From NCBI RefSeq assembly GCF_900156435.1, contig NZ_FTPQ01000001.1, positions 434,001-498,000 of the forward strand: a stretch of 64,000 bases of DNA, read 5' to 3'. The position numbers and the translations under genes were made by a program. Shown in pieces: positions 1-8,532 of the stretch (its first letter is position 1; the number at the start of each line of letters is the position of its first letter). Origin of the DNA: Microbacterium sp. RU1D. GTDB lineage: Bacteria > Actinomycetota > Actinomycetes > Actinomycetales > Microbacteriaceae. Below the pieces are notes generated by a model. It searched no databases. It was not told the origin of the DNA and saw nothing but the letters and a program-made list of their open reading frames with translations.

Positions 1-112
1 CAATAATCTCGCGCTCTTTCGTATAACTCAGATCCATGCTTCAGGCCCCCTGTGAGCGATTGATACACCCCGGCTCGACATTCCTCGGGACGAATCGCAA
101 CTTCTTGTATCT

Positions 113-757
113 TTACGGCTGCCGCCGCACCCCGCTCCACTCGCCCGCGGCATCCCGCACGAACACGATCCGGTCGTGCAACCGCGACGGACGCCCCTGC
201 CAGAACTCGATCTCCCGCGGCTCCACCCGATACCCGCCCCAGTGCGGCGGACGCGGCACGGGCTGGTCGTCCGCGAAGCGGGCCGACACCTCCTCCATCT
301 GCTCCTCGAGCGCGGCACGGGATGCCACGGGCTCCGACTGGTGGCTCGCCCAGGCCGACAGCTGCGAGCCGCGCGGCCGCGACGCGAAATAGGCGTCGTC
401 GCGCTCGGCGGGCAGCGGGATGGCCGTGCCGAGCACGATCACCTGCCGCTGCAGCGCGTACCAGGGGAACAGGATCGACACCGCCGGATTCCCCGCCAGC
501 GCCTGCCCCTTCCGCGAGTCCCTGTTCGTGAAGAACCACAGCGCGCCGTCGTCGTCGACTCCGCGCAGCAGCACCGTCCGCGAGGTCGGCCGGTGCTCGG
601 CATCCACCGTCGACACGACCATCGCGTTCGGTTCGGGCAGGTCCGCGGCCTCCGTCAGCCAGCGCTGGAAGAGCGCCAGCGGGGATGCCGTCAGCGCGGC
701 GTCGTCGAGCTCGTCGAGCGTGTAGTCGAGGCGGTGGGCGAGGGGGTTCTCGGTCAT
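113..757 (-). CDS. pdxH: Pyridoxamine 5'-phosphate oxidase
   Basis: Oxidises pyridoxamine or pyridoxine 5'-phosphate to pyridoxal 5'-phosphate with FMN in the cytoplasm, the last step of PLP salvage. The 214-aa product has the usual family length. Visible motifs are the FMN-binding stretch SRTVLLRGVD (about residues 58-67), GSQLSAWASHQSEP in the C-terminal half, and the C-terminal signature RLHDRI followed by W..VRRQP. The ATG at 757 was chosen over longer in-frame starts because GGAGGA lies just upstream and because homologues begin a few residues before the LDYTLDELD-like segment. It is transcribed towards the left edge of the window; no partner gene is apparent. Function is secure from sequence similarity to the family. 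Confidence 0.95.
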   Translation of the reverse strand: MTENPLAHRLDYTLDELDDAALTASPLALFQRWLTEAADLPEPNAMVVSTVDAEHRPTSRTVLLRGVDDDGALWFFTNRDSRKGQALAGNPAVSILFPWYALQRQVIVLGTAIPLPAERDDAYFASRPRGSQLSAWASHQSEPVASRAALEEQMEEVSARFADDQPVPRPPHWGGYRVEPREIEFWQGRPSRLHDRIVFVRDAAGEWSGVRRQP

Positions 758-848
758 CGCGCGGTCCTCCGAAGCGTCGCTGGGGGCACCATCGTATGCG
801 CGGCGCGTCCGACCGCGGCCCGACCGCCGCCCGGGACGAGATCGACTG

Positions 849-1001
849 TCAGAGCCCCGCGATCCCGGCCGACCGCACAACGAAGTACACGAGCGTCGCC
901 GCCACGGCCGCCACGAGCACCACCGCGGTCCAGAACATCGCAATGCGCAGCCGGCGGGTCTGAGCGGATTCGCCCGGCCGGTTCCAGGGCGCGCGCGCCA
1001 T
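849..1001 (-). CDS. Small single-pass membrane protein (50 aa)
   Basis: A 50-aa protein with a basic N-terminus (MARAPWNRPGESAQTRRLR) followed by one hydrophobic helix of about 22 residues (AMFWTAVVLVAAVAATLVYF). The charge pattern predicts an N-in, single-pass inner-membrane protein; no catalytic motif is present and the family is not recognised. Its ATG shares one base with the TGA of a 14-codon upstream frame (1001-1045), so its translation may be coupled to that leader. It lies upstream of pdxH on the same strand with about 90 bases between them. The start is supported by the coupling geometry rather than by a strong ribosome-binding site of its own. Confidence 0.55.
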   Translation of the reverse strand: MARAPWNRPGESAQTRRLRIAMFWTAVVLVAAVAATLVYFVVRSAGIAGL

Positions 1002-1045
1002 CACCGTTCGGCTCCGACCCGTGCGACCGTAATCGACATCGGCAT
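1001..1045 (-). CDS. Possible 14-codon leader ORF
   Basis: ATG at 1045 is preceded by a purine-rich AGGGGGA at suitable spacing and opens 14 codons (MPMSITVARVGAER). These end in a TGA overlapping the ATG of the small membrane protein by one base (TGATG). The better ribosome-binding site belongs to this short frame, not to the following gene. Peptide function is not predictable; the arrangement may simply load ribosomes onto the downstream gene. Confidence 0.3.
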   Translation of the reverse strand: MPMSITVARVGAER

Positions 1046-1225
1046 GCGTTCCCCCTGCGCTGCTCCATGGACGAAAGCCCACGCTAATTAGCCCCGCGCT
1101 CAGACGCCAGCACCCGGCGGCCGCCCCCGTCAACCCAACGCCGCACACATGTGCACCGCGTGGAATAGGTCGGCGCCGCGCTCCGTTGGTGTCGCGTGGC
1201 CCTTGTTCCCCACGAAAGGACTCCC

Positions 1226-2302
1226 GTGAGCCTGTTCAGCCCCACCACCGTCGGCAGAATCGGCGTGCGCAACCGCGTCTCGCTCGCCCCCATGACCCGC
1301 CTGCGCGCGAACGCTGACGGCGTTCCCGGACCGATCGTCGCGAAGTACTACGAGCAGCGCGCCGGCATCGGCCTCCTCGTCACCGAGGGCGTGTTCCCGA
1401 GCGCCGAGTCGAAGGCGTACCCCGGCCAGCCCGGAATCGTCACCGACGAGCAGGCCGCCGGCTGGGCGAAGGTCGCGGATGCCGTGCACGCCGAAGGCGG
1501 AGTGGTGTTCATGCAGCTCATGAACGGCGGACGCGTCACCCACACCGACATCACCGGCACCGACCGCATCGTCGCCCCCTCGGCGATCGCGATCGAGGGC
1601 GACACCCGCCTCGCCGACGGCTCGAAGGTCGCCTACCCCGTGCCCCACGCCCTCGAAACCGAGGAGCTCGCCACCGTCCGCGACGAGTTCGTCAAGGCCG
1701 CCCGACGGGCCGTGGATGCCGGCATCGACGGCGTCGAGCTCCACTCGGCGAACGGCTACCTGCTGCACGAGTTCCTCTCCCCCGCTTCCAACCAGCGCAC
1801 CGACGGCTACGGCGGATCGCCCGAAGCCCGCGCCCGCTTCGTGATCGAGGTCGCCCAGGCCGTCGTCGCCGAGATCGGCGCCGACCGCGTCGGCATCCGC
1901 ATCTCCCCCGCCCACAACATCCAGGACGTCTGGGAGAAGGACGACGCCGAGACCCGCGCCACCTACGAGGCCCTCATTGCCGGCCTCGCCCCGCTCGGCC
2001 TGGCCTACCTGAGCGTGCTGCACGCCGACCCCGCGAGCGACCTCATTCAGGACCTCCGCCGCGCCTTCGGCGGCACCTTCATCGTCAACTCCGGCTTCTC
2101 GAAGTTGACCACGCGCGACGAGGCCGTCACGGCCGTCGATGAGGGCATCGCCGACCTGGTCGCCGTCGGCCGCCCCGCCATCGCCAACCCCGACCTCGTG
2201 ACGCGCTGGGAGCAGGGCGCCGACGAGAACGAGGTGAACCAGGCCACGGTGTACGGCGGCGGCGAGGGTGGGTATACGGATTACCCGACCTTGAAGGACT
2301 GA
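1226..2302 (+). CDS. Old Yellow Enzyme family NADH:flavin oxidoreductase
   Basis: FMN-dependent TIM-barrel ene-reductase of the OYE/NemA family, which reduces activated C=C bonds or nitro groups with NAD(P)H. The 358-aa protein shows the N-terminal barrel start (LFSPTTVGRIGVRNRVSLAPMT), the substrate-anion site HSANGYLLHEFLSP around residues 172-185, the family signature NQRTDGYGGSPEARARF, and the C-terminal FMN-phosphate region GRPAIANPDL. The GTG at 1226 was chosen because GAAAGGA precedes it by about six bases and the homologous N-terminus starts there. It stands alone as a monocistron, closed by a strong hairpin at 2317-2349. The physiological substrate cannot be read from sequence. Confidence 0.92.
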   Translation: MSLFSPTTVGRIGVRNRVSLAPMTRLRANADGVPGPIVAKYYEQRAGIGLLVTEGVFPSAESKAYPGQPGIVTDEQAAGWAKVADAVHAEGGVVFMQLMNGGRVTHTDITGTDRIVAPSAIAIEGDTRLADGSKVAYPVPHALETEELATVRDEFVKAARRAVDAGIDGVELHSANGYLLHEFLSPASNQRTDGYGGSPEARARFVIEVAQAVVAEIGADRVGIRISPAHNIQDVWEKDDAETRATYEALIAGLAPLGLAYLSVLHADPASDLIQDLRRAFGGTFIVNSGFSKLTTRDEAVTAVDEGIADLVAVGRPAIANPDLVTRWEQGADENEVNQATVYGGGEGGYTDYPTLKD

Positions 2303-2316
2303 AGAATTCGTGCCGA

Positions 2317-2349
2317 AAGGCCCCGCGCGAAATTTTCGCGCGGGGCCTT
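2317..2349. terminator. Strong bidirectional hairpin terminator
   Basis: Fifteen-base perfect inverted repeat (AAGGCCCCGCGCGAA / TTCGCGCGGGGCCTT) with a three-base loop, sitting between the convergent OYE gene and the DUF2510 membrane protein gene. Short A and T runs flank both sides, so it can end transcription from either direction. Confidence 0.85.
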
Positions 2350-2371
2350 CTCTACGACGTGAGGTGCACGA

Positions 2372-3460
2372 TCAAAGGTGAGGGAAGGCCTCAACCTTGC
2401 TGTCGAGCGGCACCTTCCACAGGCTGACGTTCCAAGCTGCGGTACCGCCAGCGGGCACCCGGTCGGTGAAGGTGAAGTCGACCCCGACGATCTTTCCGCC
2501 GCCGTCGCGCGCGATCAGATCGATGCGCACCAGGTCCTGATCTTCCGAGAAGTTGCTGGTCACTGTGCCGCTGACAGTCATCCAGTCGTACTCGGAGCCC
2601 GTCGTGATCTCACCGAGCGTGAAAGATCCTGTCTCAGCTGCCGGAGAGTATGTCGCTGCGGCCGCGGTCGGCCCACGAACCTCAATGTGATCGATTTGCG
2701 CCGATCCGATGTCGAAGAACCGACCAACGAACCATGACGTGCCCGTCAAGACGGTTCCGTAGCTGCTATCGGTGTCAATCAGAACGCCGTTTGCGTCGTA
2801 GGCCTCTACATCGATGCCTGCGTGGCCGAAGACGTAGTCGGCATTCGGGTTGGTCAACTCCACCGCATACCAACCCATGCCGCTCTCCGCGTCCATACCG
2901 AACGCGGTCTCCCCCAGCACCAGTTCTTGTGCCTTGGCGACGGCGGGCTTCTCCTCAGCCGCAGGGGCCTCACCGACCGACGACCCTTCGCCGACTGCGG
3001 CGGTCCCCACGTCATCGGTGACCGTGTCGTCGACCGCAGTGCTGACAGCGCCGGCAACGACCGCGATGAACACGATCACACCGACGATCGTGCCAACGAT
3101 GGAAACGATGATCGCCGCAACGCCCTGCCACTTGGGCTTCCCCTTCTTGAATAGTGCGACGATGCCGAGGACGAAGCCGACCGGTAGAAGGAGCCAACCG
3201 ACGATCAAGGCGCCGGGAACGCAGGCGAAAATGAACCCGAGGGCGGCAACCGCGAGGGCGATGATGCCCAGCACATTGCGCGGTCTCCTGCCTTGAGCGG
3301 GAAATTCAGAGCCGTCGGGATAAGAGCTGACCTCGTTAGACGTCGCGCCGACGGGGCGAACCTGCTCAGTCCATGCGGCGCCGTCCCAATAGCGCTCCTG
3401 CCCTTGAACGCCAGCCGGGAACCATCCGGCAGGCGCAGACGCGGATATTGAATCAGTCAA
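2372..3460 (-). CDS. DUF2510 domain membrane protein with extracellular C-terminal domain
   Basis: A 362-aa protein. Residues about 11-36 form a DUF2510 domain (GWFPAGVQGQERYWDGAAWT), a short W-rich actinobacterial module. It is followed by a linker and two hydrophobic segments: about 65-105, DUF4190-like, with the G/V-rich LGIIALAVAALGFIFACVPG, and a second at about 112-138. The remaining 200 residues are acidic and beta-rich, resembling DUF4352-type extracellular domains (VELTNPNADYVFGHAGIDVEAYD). Predicted topology places the DUF2510 end inside and the large domain outside the membrane. Biochemical role unknown. It is transcribed alone, convergent with the OYE gene. Confidence 0.85.
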   Translation of the reverse strand: MTDSISASAPAGWFPAGVQGQERYWDGAAWTEQVRPVGATSNEVSSYPDGSEFPAQGRRPRNVLGIIALAVAALGFIFACVPGALIVGWLLLPVGFVLGIVALFKKGKPKWQGVAAIIVSIVGTIVGVIVFIAVVAGAVSTAVDDTVTDDVGTAAVGEGSSVGEAPAAEEKPAVAKAQELVLGETAFGMDAESGMGWYAVELTNPNADYVFGHAGIDVEAYDANGVLIDTDSSYGTVLTGTSWFVGRFFDIGSAQIDHIEVRGPTAAAATYSPAAETGSFTLGEITTGSEYDWMTVSGTVTSNFSEDQDLVRIDLIARDGGGKIVGVDFTFTDRVPAGGTAAWNVSLWKVPLDSKVEAFPHL

Positions 3461-4070
3461 AGTACATCCCCCCTTGTAGGCTGCGTCGGGTGTTGCAGCC
3501 GCAAAAAACGCCCGCCAGACGATAGCTGGGCCCTGGAAATTTTACGGATCGGCTACCGGTCGATTCATAACCTTTTAACATCACATCCCCAGCGACGCAG
3601 ACGAGTGGGGGAGGCGTCGACGCTTGCGCCTCCAGCCAACCCCCGAGCGCAGCGCTCCAAGGAGTCAACCGCTGCCTCGTGGCGCCGCCGAGACCACCGC
3701 GCCTCCAACCCTCGGCCGCGACGCGAATGAGCGCACTGACGTGGGCTATTCGTCCCTGAGGGATTGACGGCCGGGTGCCGAGCAAGGCGGTGTCGCGACG
3801 ATGATGCTGCAACACGCCCACATCTCCGCGGTCACCCACTTCAGATCCTGCCCGTTAACACTTGAGCTAGACAAAAACCGGCCGACGCGAGCCAGGCCGA
3901 GCTTGCTCGGGTGACCCCGCAAGCCGGGTGCGATTTCGCCAGACTCGAGAGCTGGCGGATTGTGTTACCCAGGCTGACCATGGAACGCAGTTCACCCCTC
4001 ATCGCGAGACCTCCCTCTCCGAGACGATGGCGTAGGTTTGGGAATTCGTTTCTGCTACCCGGGGGGCATT
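3461..4070. other. Intergenic region, about 600 bases, no gene supported
   Basis: Divergent promoter space between the DUF2510 gene and the exonuclease gene. Open frames here are short, Arg/Ser/Pro-rich and mutually contradictory on both strands, as expected for noncoding GC-rich DNA. A short AT-richer stretch near 3540-3590 may hold the promoter of the leftward gene. No tRNA fold was seen. Confidence 0.6.
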
Positions 4071-5297
4071 TTGACGATCGATTTTGTTGCATTGGACTTG
4101 GAGACGGCGAATAGGTCGCCGTCTTCGGCATGCGCCATCGGTGCGGTACGCGTTCGGGACGGTGTCATCGTCGAGGAATTTCACACGCTGATCCAACCGC
4201 CGGAGGAACATAAAGAGTTCGAGTCCGTGAACGTGCGTATCCACGGCATCACGGCTCGGGATGTCGACGACGCACCTCTGTGGCCCCAGGTCTATTCCGA
4301 TCTGCGAGCATTCATCGGAGACGACACCGTCGTCGGACACAACGCGGCGTATGACATCTCGGTTCTGCTCAACAGCTGCGGCGCTTACGACATCGGTCTC
4401 CCGGCACTCAGCGTCGTTTGCACGCTTCAACTGTCTCGAGCCGCGCTCCACCTGCCCTCGTACTCGCTCCCGTGGGTCGCCGAACATCTGGAACTTCCGA
4501 GTTTCGAACACCACAACCCGCTTGCCGACGCTCGGACGTCCGCGCTCGTCTTGATTGCCCTCGCCACTCGAGCCACTGCGTCGTCGCTCGACGAGCTGTT
4601 GAAACGACTCACGGTCGCCCCCACCGGCACCTGGACCGAGCGTGACGACGCGCTCTTCCACGGTCTGACGGCGGAGCCCGATGCGATCGTCGGAACAGGC
4701 TTTGCCGGCGAAATCGTGTGCTTCACCGGAGCGCTGAAGCAGATGGTGCGAAGCAGGGCTCGCGAGCTCGTCGTTGAGCAGGGCGGCACGTGGCAGGACG
4801 GCGTCACACGCACGACGACGATCCTCGTCACCGGAGACTTCGATGACCGGACGTTCCGCCCCGGCGCCGCCTTCACTTCGAAACTCGCCAGGGCCTTCTT
4901 GCAGGTGGAGAGGGGGCAGGCGCTCGAGATCCTCACCGAGGACGCTTTCGTCACGCGGATGTCAATCGGCGAGGAGGAGCTGCGCGCGAAGATCTCGGCC
5001 GGCGGAGGCCGGTCGAAGGTTCCCGAGTGGGTCATCACGCAGGCCGCCTCCGGAGAGAGCAGCGATGACTTCTGGACGTGGTACCGGGCGGCCCTCGCCC
5101 ATCCCACTGGCCCGGCAAGGGGTGATGAGCCGTGCGTGTGGTGTGGCTCGTCGGTGCCCGCAAAGGCGCATTGGGTTCATCGCGAGCGGCACGTCTGCGG
5201 CGTTCACTGCAACGAACGCCTGAAACGGGGCGCCCGTCGGGCGTGGGAGCGAGAGGGCATCGCCGTTCCGGTCGCTCCGCCCGTCGAGTGGAGCTGA
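4071..5297 (+). CDS. DEDDh 3'-5' exonuclease with BRCT-like domain and C-terminal Cys motif
   Basis: N-terminal DnaQ/RNase T-type exonuclease domain with DEDDh residues visible as LDLETAN (about residue 9), GHNAAYD (about 89) and HNPLADART (about 150). A BRCT-like domain follows at about 205-290 (GEIVCFTGAL, ARELVVEQGGTW, TTILVTGDF), the same order as in proteins that join DNA polymerase III epsilon-like exonucleases to BRCT. The C-terminus has CVWCGSS and CGVHC (about 354-380), a likely zinc-binding pair. The TTG at 4071 is preferred because a G6 run sits six bases upstream and the exonuclease fold begins at once; another TTG lies at 4038. Likely a DNA repair or end-processing nuclease; the exact substrate is inferred. 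Confidence 0.85.
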   Translation: MTIDFVALDLETANRSPSSACAIGAVRVRDGVIVEEFHTLIQPPEEHKEFESVNVRIHGITARDVDDAPLWPQVYSDLRAFIGDDTVVGHNAAYDISVLLNSCGAYDIGLPALSVVCTLQLSRAALHLPSYSLPWVAEHLELPSFEHHNPLADARTSALVLIALATRATASSLDELLKRLTVAPTGTWTERDDALFHGLTAEPDAIVGTGFAGEIVCFTGALKQMVRSRARELVVEQGGTWQDGVTRTTTILVTGDFDDRTFRPGAAFTSKLARAFLQVERGQALEILTEDAFVTRMSIGEEELRAKISAGGGRSKVPEWVITQAASGESSDDFWTWYRAALAHPTGPARGDEPCVWCGSSVPAKAHWVHRERHVCGVHCNERLKRGARRAWEREGIAVPVAPPVEWS

Positions 5298-5339
5298 CTG
5301 CGAGACCGCTCCGCACCCGGGATTGCGCGGCTCCCTGCG

Positions 5340-5894
5340 TCAGAGCGGCCGGTACCGCTGCACGACCGCGCCGGAAGGGAACTCCCGCCGCTCCACGAGT
5401 TCGAGAGCGATGTCCACCCCCTCGAGCAGCCGCGGCCCCCGCCCCGCGATCACGGGATGCACCATGAACGTGTACTCGTCGATGAGCACCTGCGCCGCGA
5501 GCGTCGCCGGAAGCTTCACGCCGCCGAGCGAGATCCCCCTCCCCGGCTGCTCTTTGAGCCGCCGAACGGCCTCCACGACGTCGCCCCGCACGAGTTCAGC
5601 GTTCCAGTCGACTCCGTCGAGGGTTCCGGATGCCACGACCTTCCGCATCGGATCCATCACCTCCGAGAACGCGACCTCACTGGCATCCATCCAGTCCGGC
5701 CACTCCCCCGACTCCGGTCGGCGCCACGCGCCCTCCATCAGCTCGTAGGTGACGCGCCCGTAGAGCAGCGTGTCGGAGCGGCGCAGCTCGTCGGTCCAGA
5801 ACGCCATGGACTCGGCATCCGGCGGGAGGCCCGCCTCGTGCGAGCAGCAGCCGTCGAGGGTGACGTTGATGGCGTAGCGGAGGGGCTGGGTCAT
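5340..5894 (-). CDS. Dihydrofolate reductase family protein (RibD C-terminal-like)
   Basis: 184-aa NADPH-binding reductase of the DHFR/RibD_C superfamily, with an opening strand YAINVTLDGCCSHEAG, the cofactor region LLYGRVTYELM (about 43-53), ISLGGVKLPATLAAQ (about 121-135) and the C-terminal VHPVIAGRGPRLLEG. Members of this group are rarely true DHFRs and their substrates are mostly unknown. It lies four bases downstream of the WYL-domain regulator gene on the same strand, so the two are almost certainly one transcript. Start at 5894 chosen as the first ATG before the conserved beta strand. Confidence 0.88.
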   Translation of the reverse strand: MTQPLRYAINVTLDGCCSHEAGLPPDAESMAFWTDELRRSDTLLYGRVTYELMEGAWRRPESGEWPDWMDASEVAFSEVMDPMRKVVASGTLDGVDWNAELVRGDVVEAVRRLKEQPGRGISLGGVKLPATLAAQVLIDEYTFMVHPVIAGRGPRLLEGVDIALELVERREFPSGAVVQRYRPL

Positions 5895-5898
5895 AGCG

Positions 5899-6885
5899 CT
5901 AGCCTCCTCGTCGAGACTCTTCCGTGGAAGAGGCCGCCGCCGCGAAGCGCGCCGCCTGCACCGCGAACGCTTCCGCCAACTCCGAAGGCTCGACGACCTC
6001 CATCGCCACCTCGAACCGCCCGAACGACGCGGCGAGCGCCCCCCACGACCACGACCCGACCTCAAGGGTGCATCGCTCGTCGGTGACGGCGGTGACGGTG
6101 CCGTCGCCCGCGAAGGGCAGCACGTCGCGGGCGGGCGCGTGCAGCAGCACGGTGCCCCGGCAGGGCCATTCGTTCGTATCCGACCCCTTGAACCGCGCCG
6201 AGACGAACGCGTCGACATCCCCACCCGGCACCACTCGCGGCACGAACGGAGCACCGTGTGGAACCCGGGGTCGCACGCGGTCCGCCGAGAAGAGCCGCCA
6301 GTCCTCGCGCTCGATATCCCACCCGAGCAGGTACCACCGTCCTTGCGAGGTCACGAGGTGATGCGGCTCGATCCGCCGAGGCCGAGGCTCCCCCTCGCCC
6401 CGCGGCAGATGATCGAAGCGCAGCGTGACCCGGTCGCGCACCGCCTGAGCCAGCGTCAGCAGCACGTCGAGCGGAACAGCAGCAACCGGCGCTTCACCGG
6501 GGCGGCCCACCGCCGTCACCTCGACGGCATCCAGCCGATGCCGCAGCCTCGACGGCAACACCTGTCGCATCGTCGTGAGGGCGCGCACCGCCGCCTCGCC
6601 GATGTCCGCGCCCAACGCGGGAGCCGCACGTAGCGCGATCGCGACCGCGAGCGCCTGATCGTCGTCGAACAACAGGGGCGGCATCTCGGCACCCGCGTCG
6701 AGGCGATATCCCCCGTCGGGACCCATCGTCGTCTCGATCCGATAGCCCATCTCACGCAGGCGATCGATATCGCGCCGCACCGTGCGATCGCTGACATCCA
6801 GCCGCGAAGCCAGCACCGAGCCCGGCCAGTCCCGTCGGGCCTGCAGGAGCGACAGCAGGGTGAGCAATCGCGACGTCGTGGCCAT
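5899..6885 (-). CDS. WYL-domain HTH transcriptional regulator (YafY/PafC-like)
   Basis: 328-aa regulator with an N-terminal DeoR-like winged helix (SVLASRLDVSDRTVRRDIDRL, about 22-43, then GYRIETTMGPDGGYRL), a central WYL domain ending with RRIEPHHLVTSQGRWYLLGWD (about 171-192), and a C-terminal WCX domain. WYL proteins sense ligands, often nucleic acids or nucleotides, and regulate adjacent genes. It is co-transcribed with the DHFR-like gene and divergent from the VOC gene at 6984, making the intergenic stretch 6886-6983 the probable operator for both. The ligand is not predictable. Confidence 0.92.
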   Translation of the reverse strand: MATTSRLLTLLSLLQARRDWPGSVLASRLDVSDRTVRRDIDRLREMGYRIETTMGPDGGYRLDAGAEMPPLLFDDDQALAVAIALRAAPALGADIGEAAVRALTTMRQVLPSRLRHRLDAVEVTAVGRPGEAPVAAVPLDVLLTLAQAVRDRVTLRFDHLPRGEGEPRPRRIEPHHLVTSQGRWYLLGWDIEREDWRLFSADRVRPRVPHGAPFVPRVVPGGDVDAFVSARFKGSDTNEWPCRGTVLLHAPARDVLPFAGDGTVTAVTDERCTLEVGSWSWGALAASFGRFEVAMEVVEPSELAEAFAVQAARFAAAASSTEESRRGG

Positions 6886-6983
6886 ACATTCGACGGTAGT
6901 CGCGGTCTAGGACAGAAACCGACCTATACGGCTGGGAACTTGATCTCAGAAGCCGATCCCGGCCCATTCATCGAGGAGCAGAC

Positions 6984-7439
6984 ATGCCCGTGCAGACCAC
7001 CACCCACCTGAACTTCCGCGGCGATGCCCGTCAGGCGCTCGAGTTCTACCAGTCCGTCTTCGGCGGCCACCTCGTCGTCAACACCTACGCCGACTTCGGC
7101 ATGCCGGCCGAGATCCCCGGCTCCGACAAGGTCGTCTTCGGCCTGGTCGCCGCCGAGAACGGCTTCCGCATCATGGGCTACGACATCCCCGGCCGCACCG
7201 AGGGCGGCATCGCCGGCGGCGGATCGACCCACCGCGCGAACAACACGACGATCACCGATCAGTCGCTGTTCGTCTCGATCAGCACCCCCACCCTCGAGGA
7301 ATTGCATGGCTACTGGGACATTCTGTTGACGGATGCCACGATCGTCGAGCCGCTCGCGGCTTCGGCGTGGAGCGCGGGGTTCGGGCTGCTGACCGACCGG
7401 TTCGGCGTAACGTGGAGTGTCTCGATCGCGGCGGTGTGA
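6984..7439 (+). CDS. VOC family (PhnB-like / glyoxalase-fold) protein
   Basis: 151-aa vicinal-oxygen-chelate protein of the PhnB/3-demethylubiquinone-methyltransferase-like group. It shows HLNFRGDARQALEFYQSVFGG at the N-terminus (the first beta-alpha-beta unit), ADFGMPAEIP, DQSLFVSIS and the terminal DRFGVTWSV typical of this group. CGAGGAG precedes the ATG. It is divergent from the WYL regulator and probably under its control. It is the last gene of the ordinary left flank before the accessory island. Enzymatic substrate unknown. Confidence 0.88.
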   Translation: MPVQTTTHLNFRGDARQALEFYQSVFGGHLVVNTYADFGMPAEIPGSDKVVFGLVAAENGFRIMGYDIPGRTEGGIAGGGSTHRANNTTITDQSLFVSISTPTLEELHGYWDILLTDATIVEPLAASAWSAGFGLLTDRFGVTWSVSIAAV

Positions 7440-7888
7440 GTTGTGCCGTCGCCGTGCGTACGACCCCGGGCGGCGAGTGCGTAGCCGGCACCTTAAGCGC
7501 GGCGTGGTGCTGACTCGGGCCTCGCCAGCGTCCACCCGGCTTGCTAGCTTCTGCGCTAAGCGCCACTTCCGCGCCCCTAGAGGGACCCGAACACGTTCTG
7601 AGCATTCTGTACAGCGACGTCGAACGACAACTTCCGCGGAATTACGCGGGTTGTGGAGATCGATGCGACATCCAGCGACGTCCGAATACAGCCACCGGCG
7701 AATACAATGCGGCCAAAATGCGGGCAAGAGTTACCAGTCCTGGACTGGGCGCCAGGCTCATCCAGAACTGGATGCGGCCAAGCCGGTATTGGCCACAACC
7801 TGAAGGGCGCGATTTTGGGCGGTATGAACGCAAGGGCTCGTTTTGCCTAGCAGAGTGCTCAAATGCGGGTTAACGCATCCCAATGATG
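7440..7888. other. Intergenic region with clustered inverted repeats at the island edge
   Basis: About 450 bases with no convincing gene and visibly lower GC than the left flank. Between 7734 and 7794 it holds a 7+1+7 palindrome (7734-7748, CCAGTCCTGGACTGG), a shorter inverted repeat TCCAGAACTGGA just after it, and GGCCAA/TTGGCC arms (7776-7781 and 7789-7794). The decamer ATGCGGCCAA occurs twice. The segment marks the change from housekeeping genes to the accessory island and could be a recombination or control site. Confidence 0.4.
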
Positions 7889-8503
7889 TCAGCGACCTAT
7901 CGAAGGCCCCGATGAACCTGGGCGGACGACAGGTCCGGTGAACTGCTCGCGGAGCTGCTGCTCGCGGGCCTGAACGAGGACCTCCCGACCGGTGGCCTCG
8001 TCGACAAGACCCGCAACGCGGGCCCGATTCATCATGCGCGTCGCGGTGCTGACGCTGACGCCGAGCTCTTCCGAGACCAGCTTGAGTGGACCGTCGTTGA
8101 TGACCGAGGCGAGCCGGTACAGCCTGACCGCCTCGCGCAGGTTCTGGTCCTCCGAGCGCGACGCGTCCGCCCGCAGTCGCCTCAAGTACTGTCCGTAGGC
8201 CTCGAGCTCGGACAGACCACCGTCGATGCGGACAACGCGAGACGCAGCCCACTTGACGATGGCCTGCACTCGGAGGTCGCGCAGCAGCGTGGTGGTCACC
8301 TCATCGCCCTGGCCGCTTCGATCCACTCGGATCCACTCAGCCGCTGCCCGCCGCAGTGCGGGGTCGTACACGACGTGCGCGCGTACGGCACCCGGAATGT
8401 CGGGAAGGCCAGTCACGACGGCGACCCACGATCGTGGCAGGTGAATGCCGTCACCGGCGTCGAGGATCTCGTCGTCGATCAGTTCGATCGAGAGTGCAGG
8501 CAT
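7889..8503 (-). CDS. Helix-turn-helix regulator, unclassified
   Basis: 204-aa protein. The C-terminal third contains a helix-turn-helix (LKLVSEELGVSVSTATRMMN, about residues 148-167) followed by a wing-like segment; the N-terminal two thirds (LPRSWVAVVTGLPDIPGAV, then mixed alpha/beta) match no named domain I can identify. The ATG at 8503 was chosen because longer in-frame starts run through the repeat-bearing promoter region. It is divergent from the 59-aa HTH gene at 8616, and two identical 19-base direct repeats lie between them, so autoregulation and control of the small gene are likely. Probable role: master regulator of the island or of a lost mobile element. Confidence 0.72.
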   Translation of the reverse strand: MPALSIELIDDEILDAGDGIHLPRSWVAVVTGLPDIPGAVRAHVVYDPALRRAAAEWIRVDRSGQGDEVTTTLLRDLRVQAIVKWAASRVVRIDGGLSELEAYGQYLRRLRADASRSEDQNLREAVRLYRLASVINDGPLKLVSEELGVSVSTATRMMNRARVAGLVDEATGREVLVQAREQQLREQFTGPVVRPGSSGPSIGR

Positions 8504-8532
8504 GCTGCGAGTTTCCCAGTTCCAGGAGGTGC

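Noticed and set aside
1130-2023. Long open frame antisense to the Old Yellow Enzyme gene
   Set aside because: It mirrors codon-position GC bias of the real gene, has a Gly/Val/Asp-only composition and no family features.
3453-3839. 128-aa frame upstream of the DUF2510 gene
   Set aside because: No ribosome-binding site, composition like noncoding GC-rich DNA, and it overlaps the DUF2510 start.
5895-6254. N-terminal extension of the DHFR-like protein
   Set aside because: The extension overlaps the WYL regulator gene and is Arg/Ser-rich; the ATG at 5894 starts the conserved fold.
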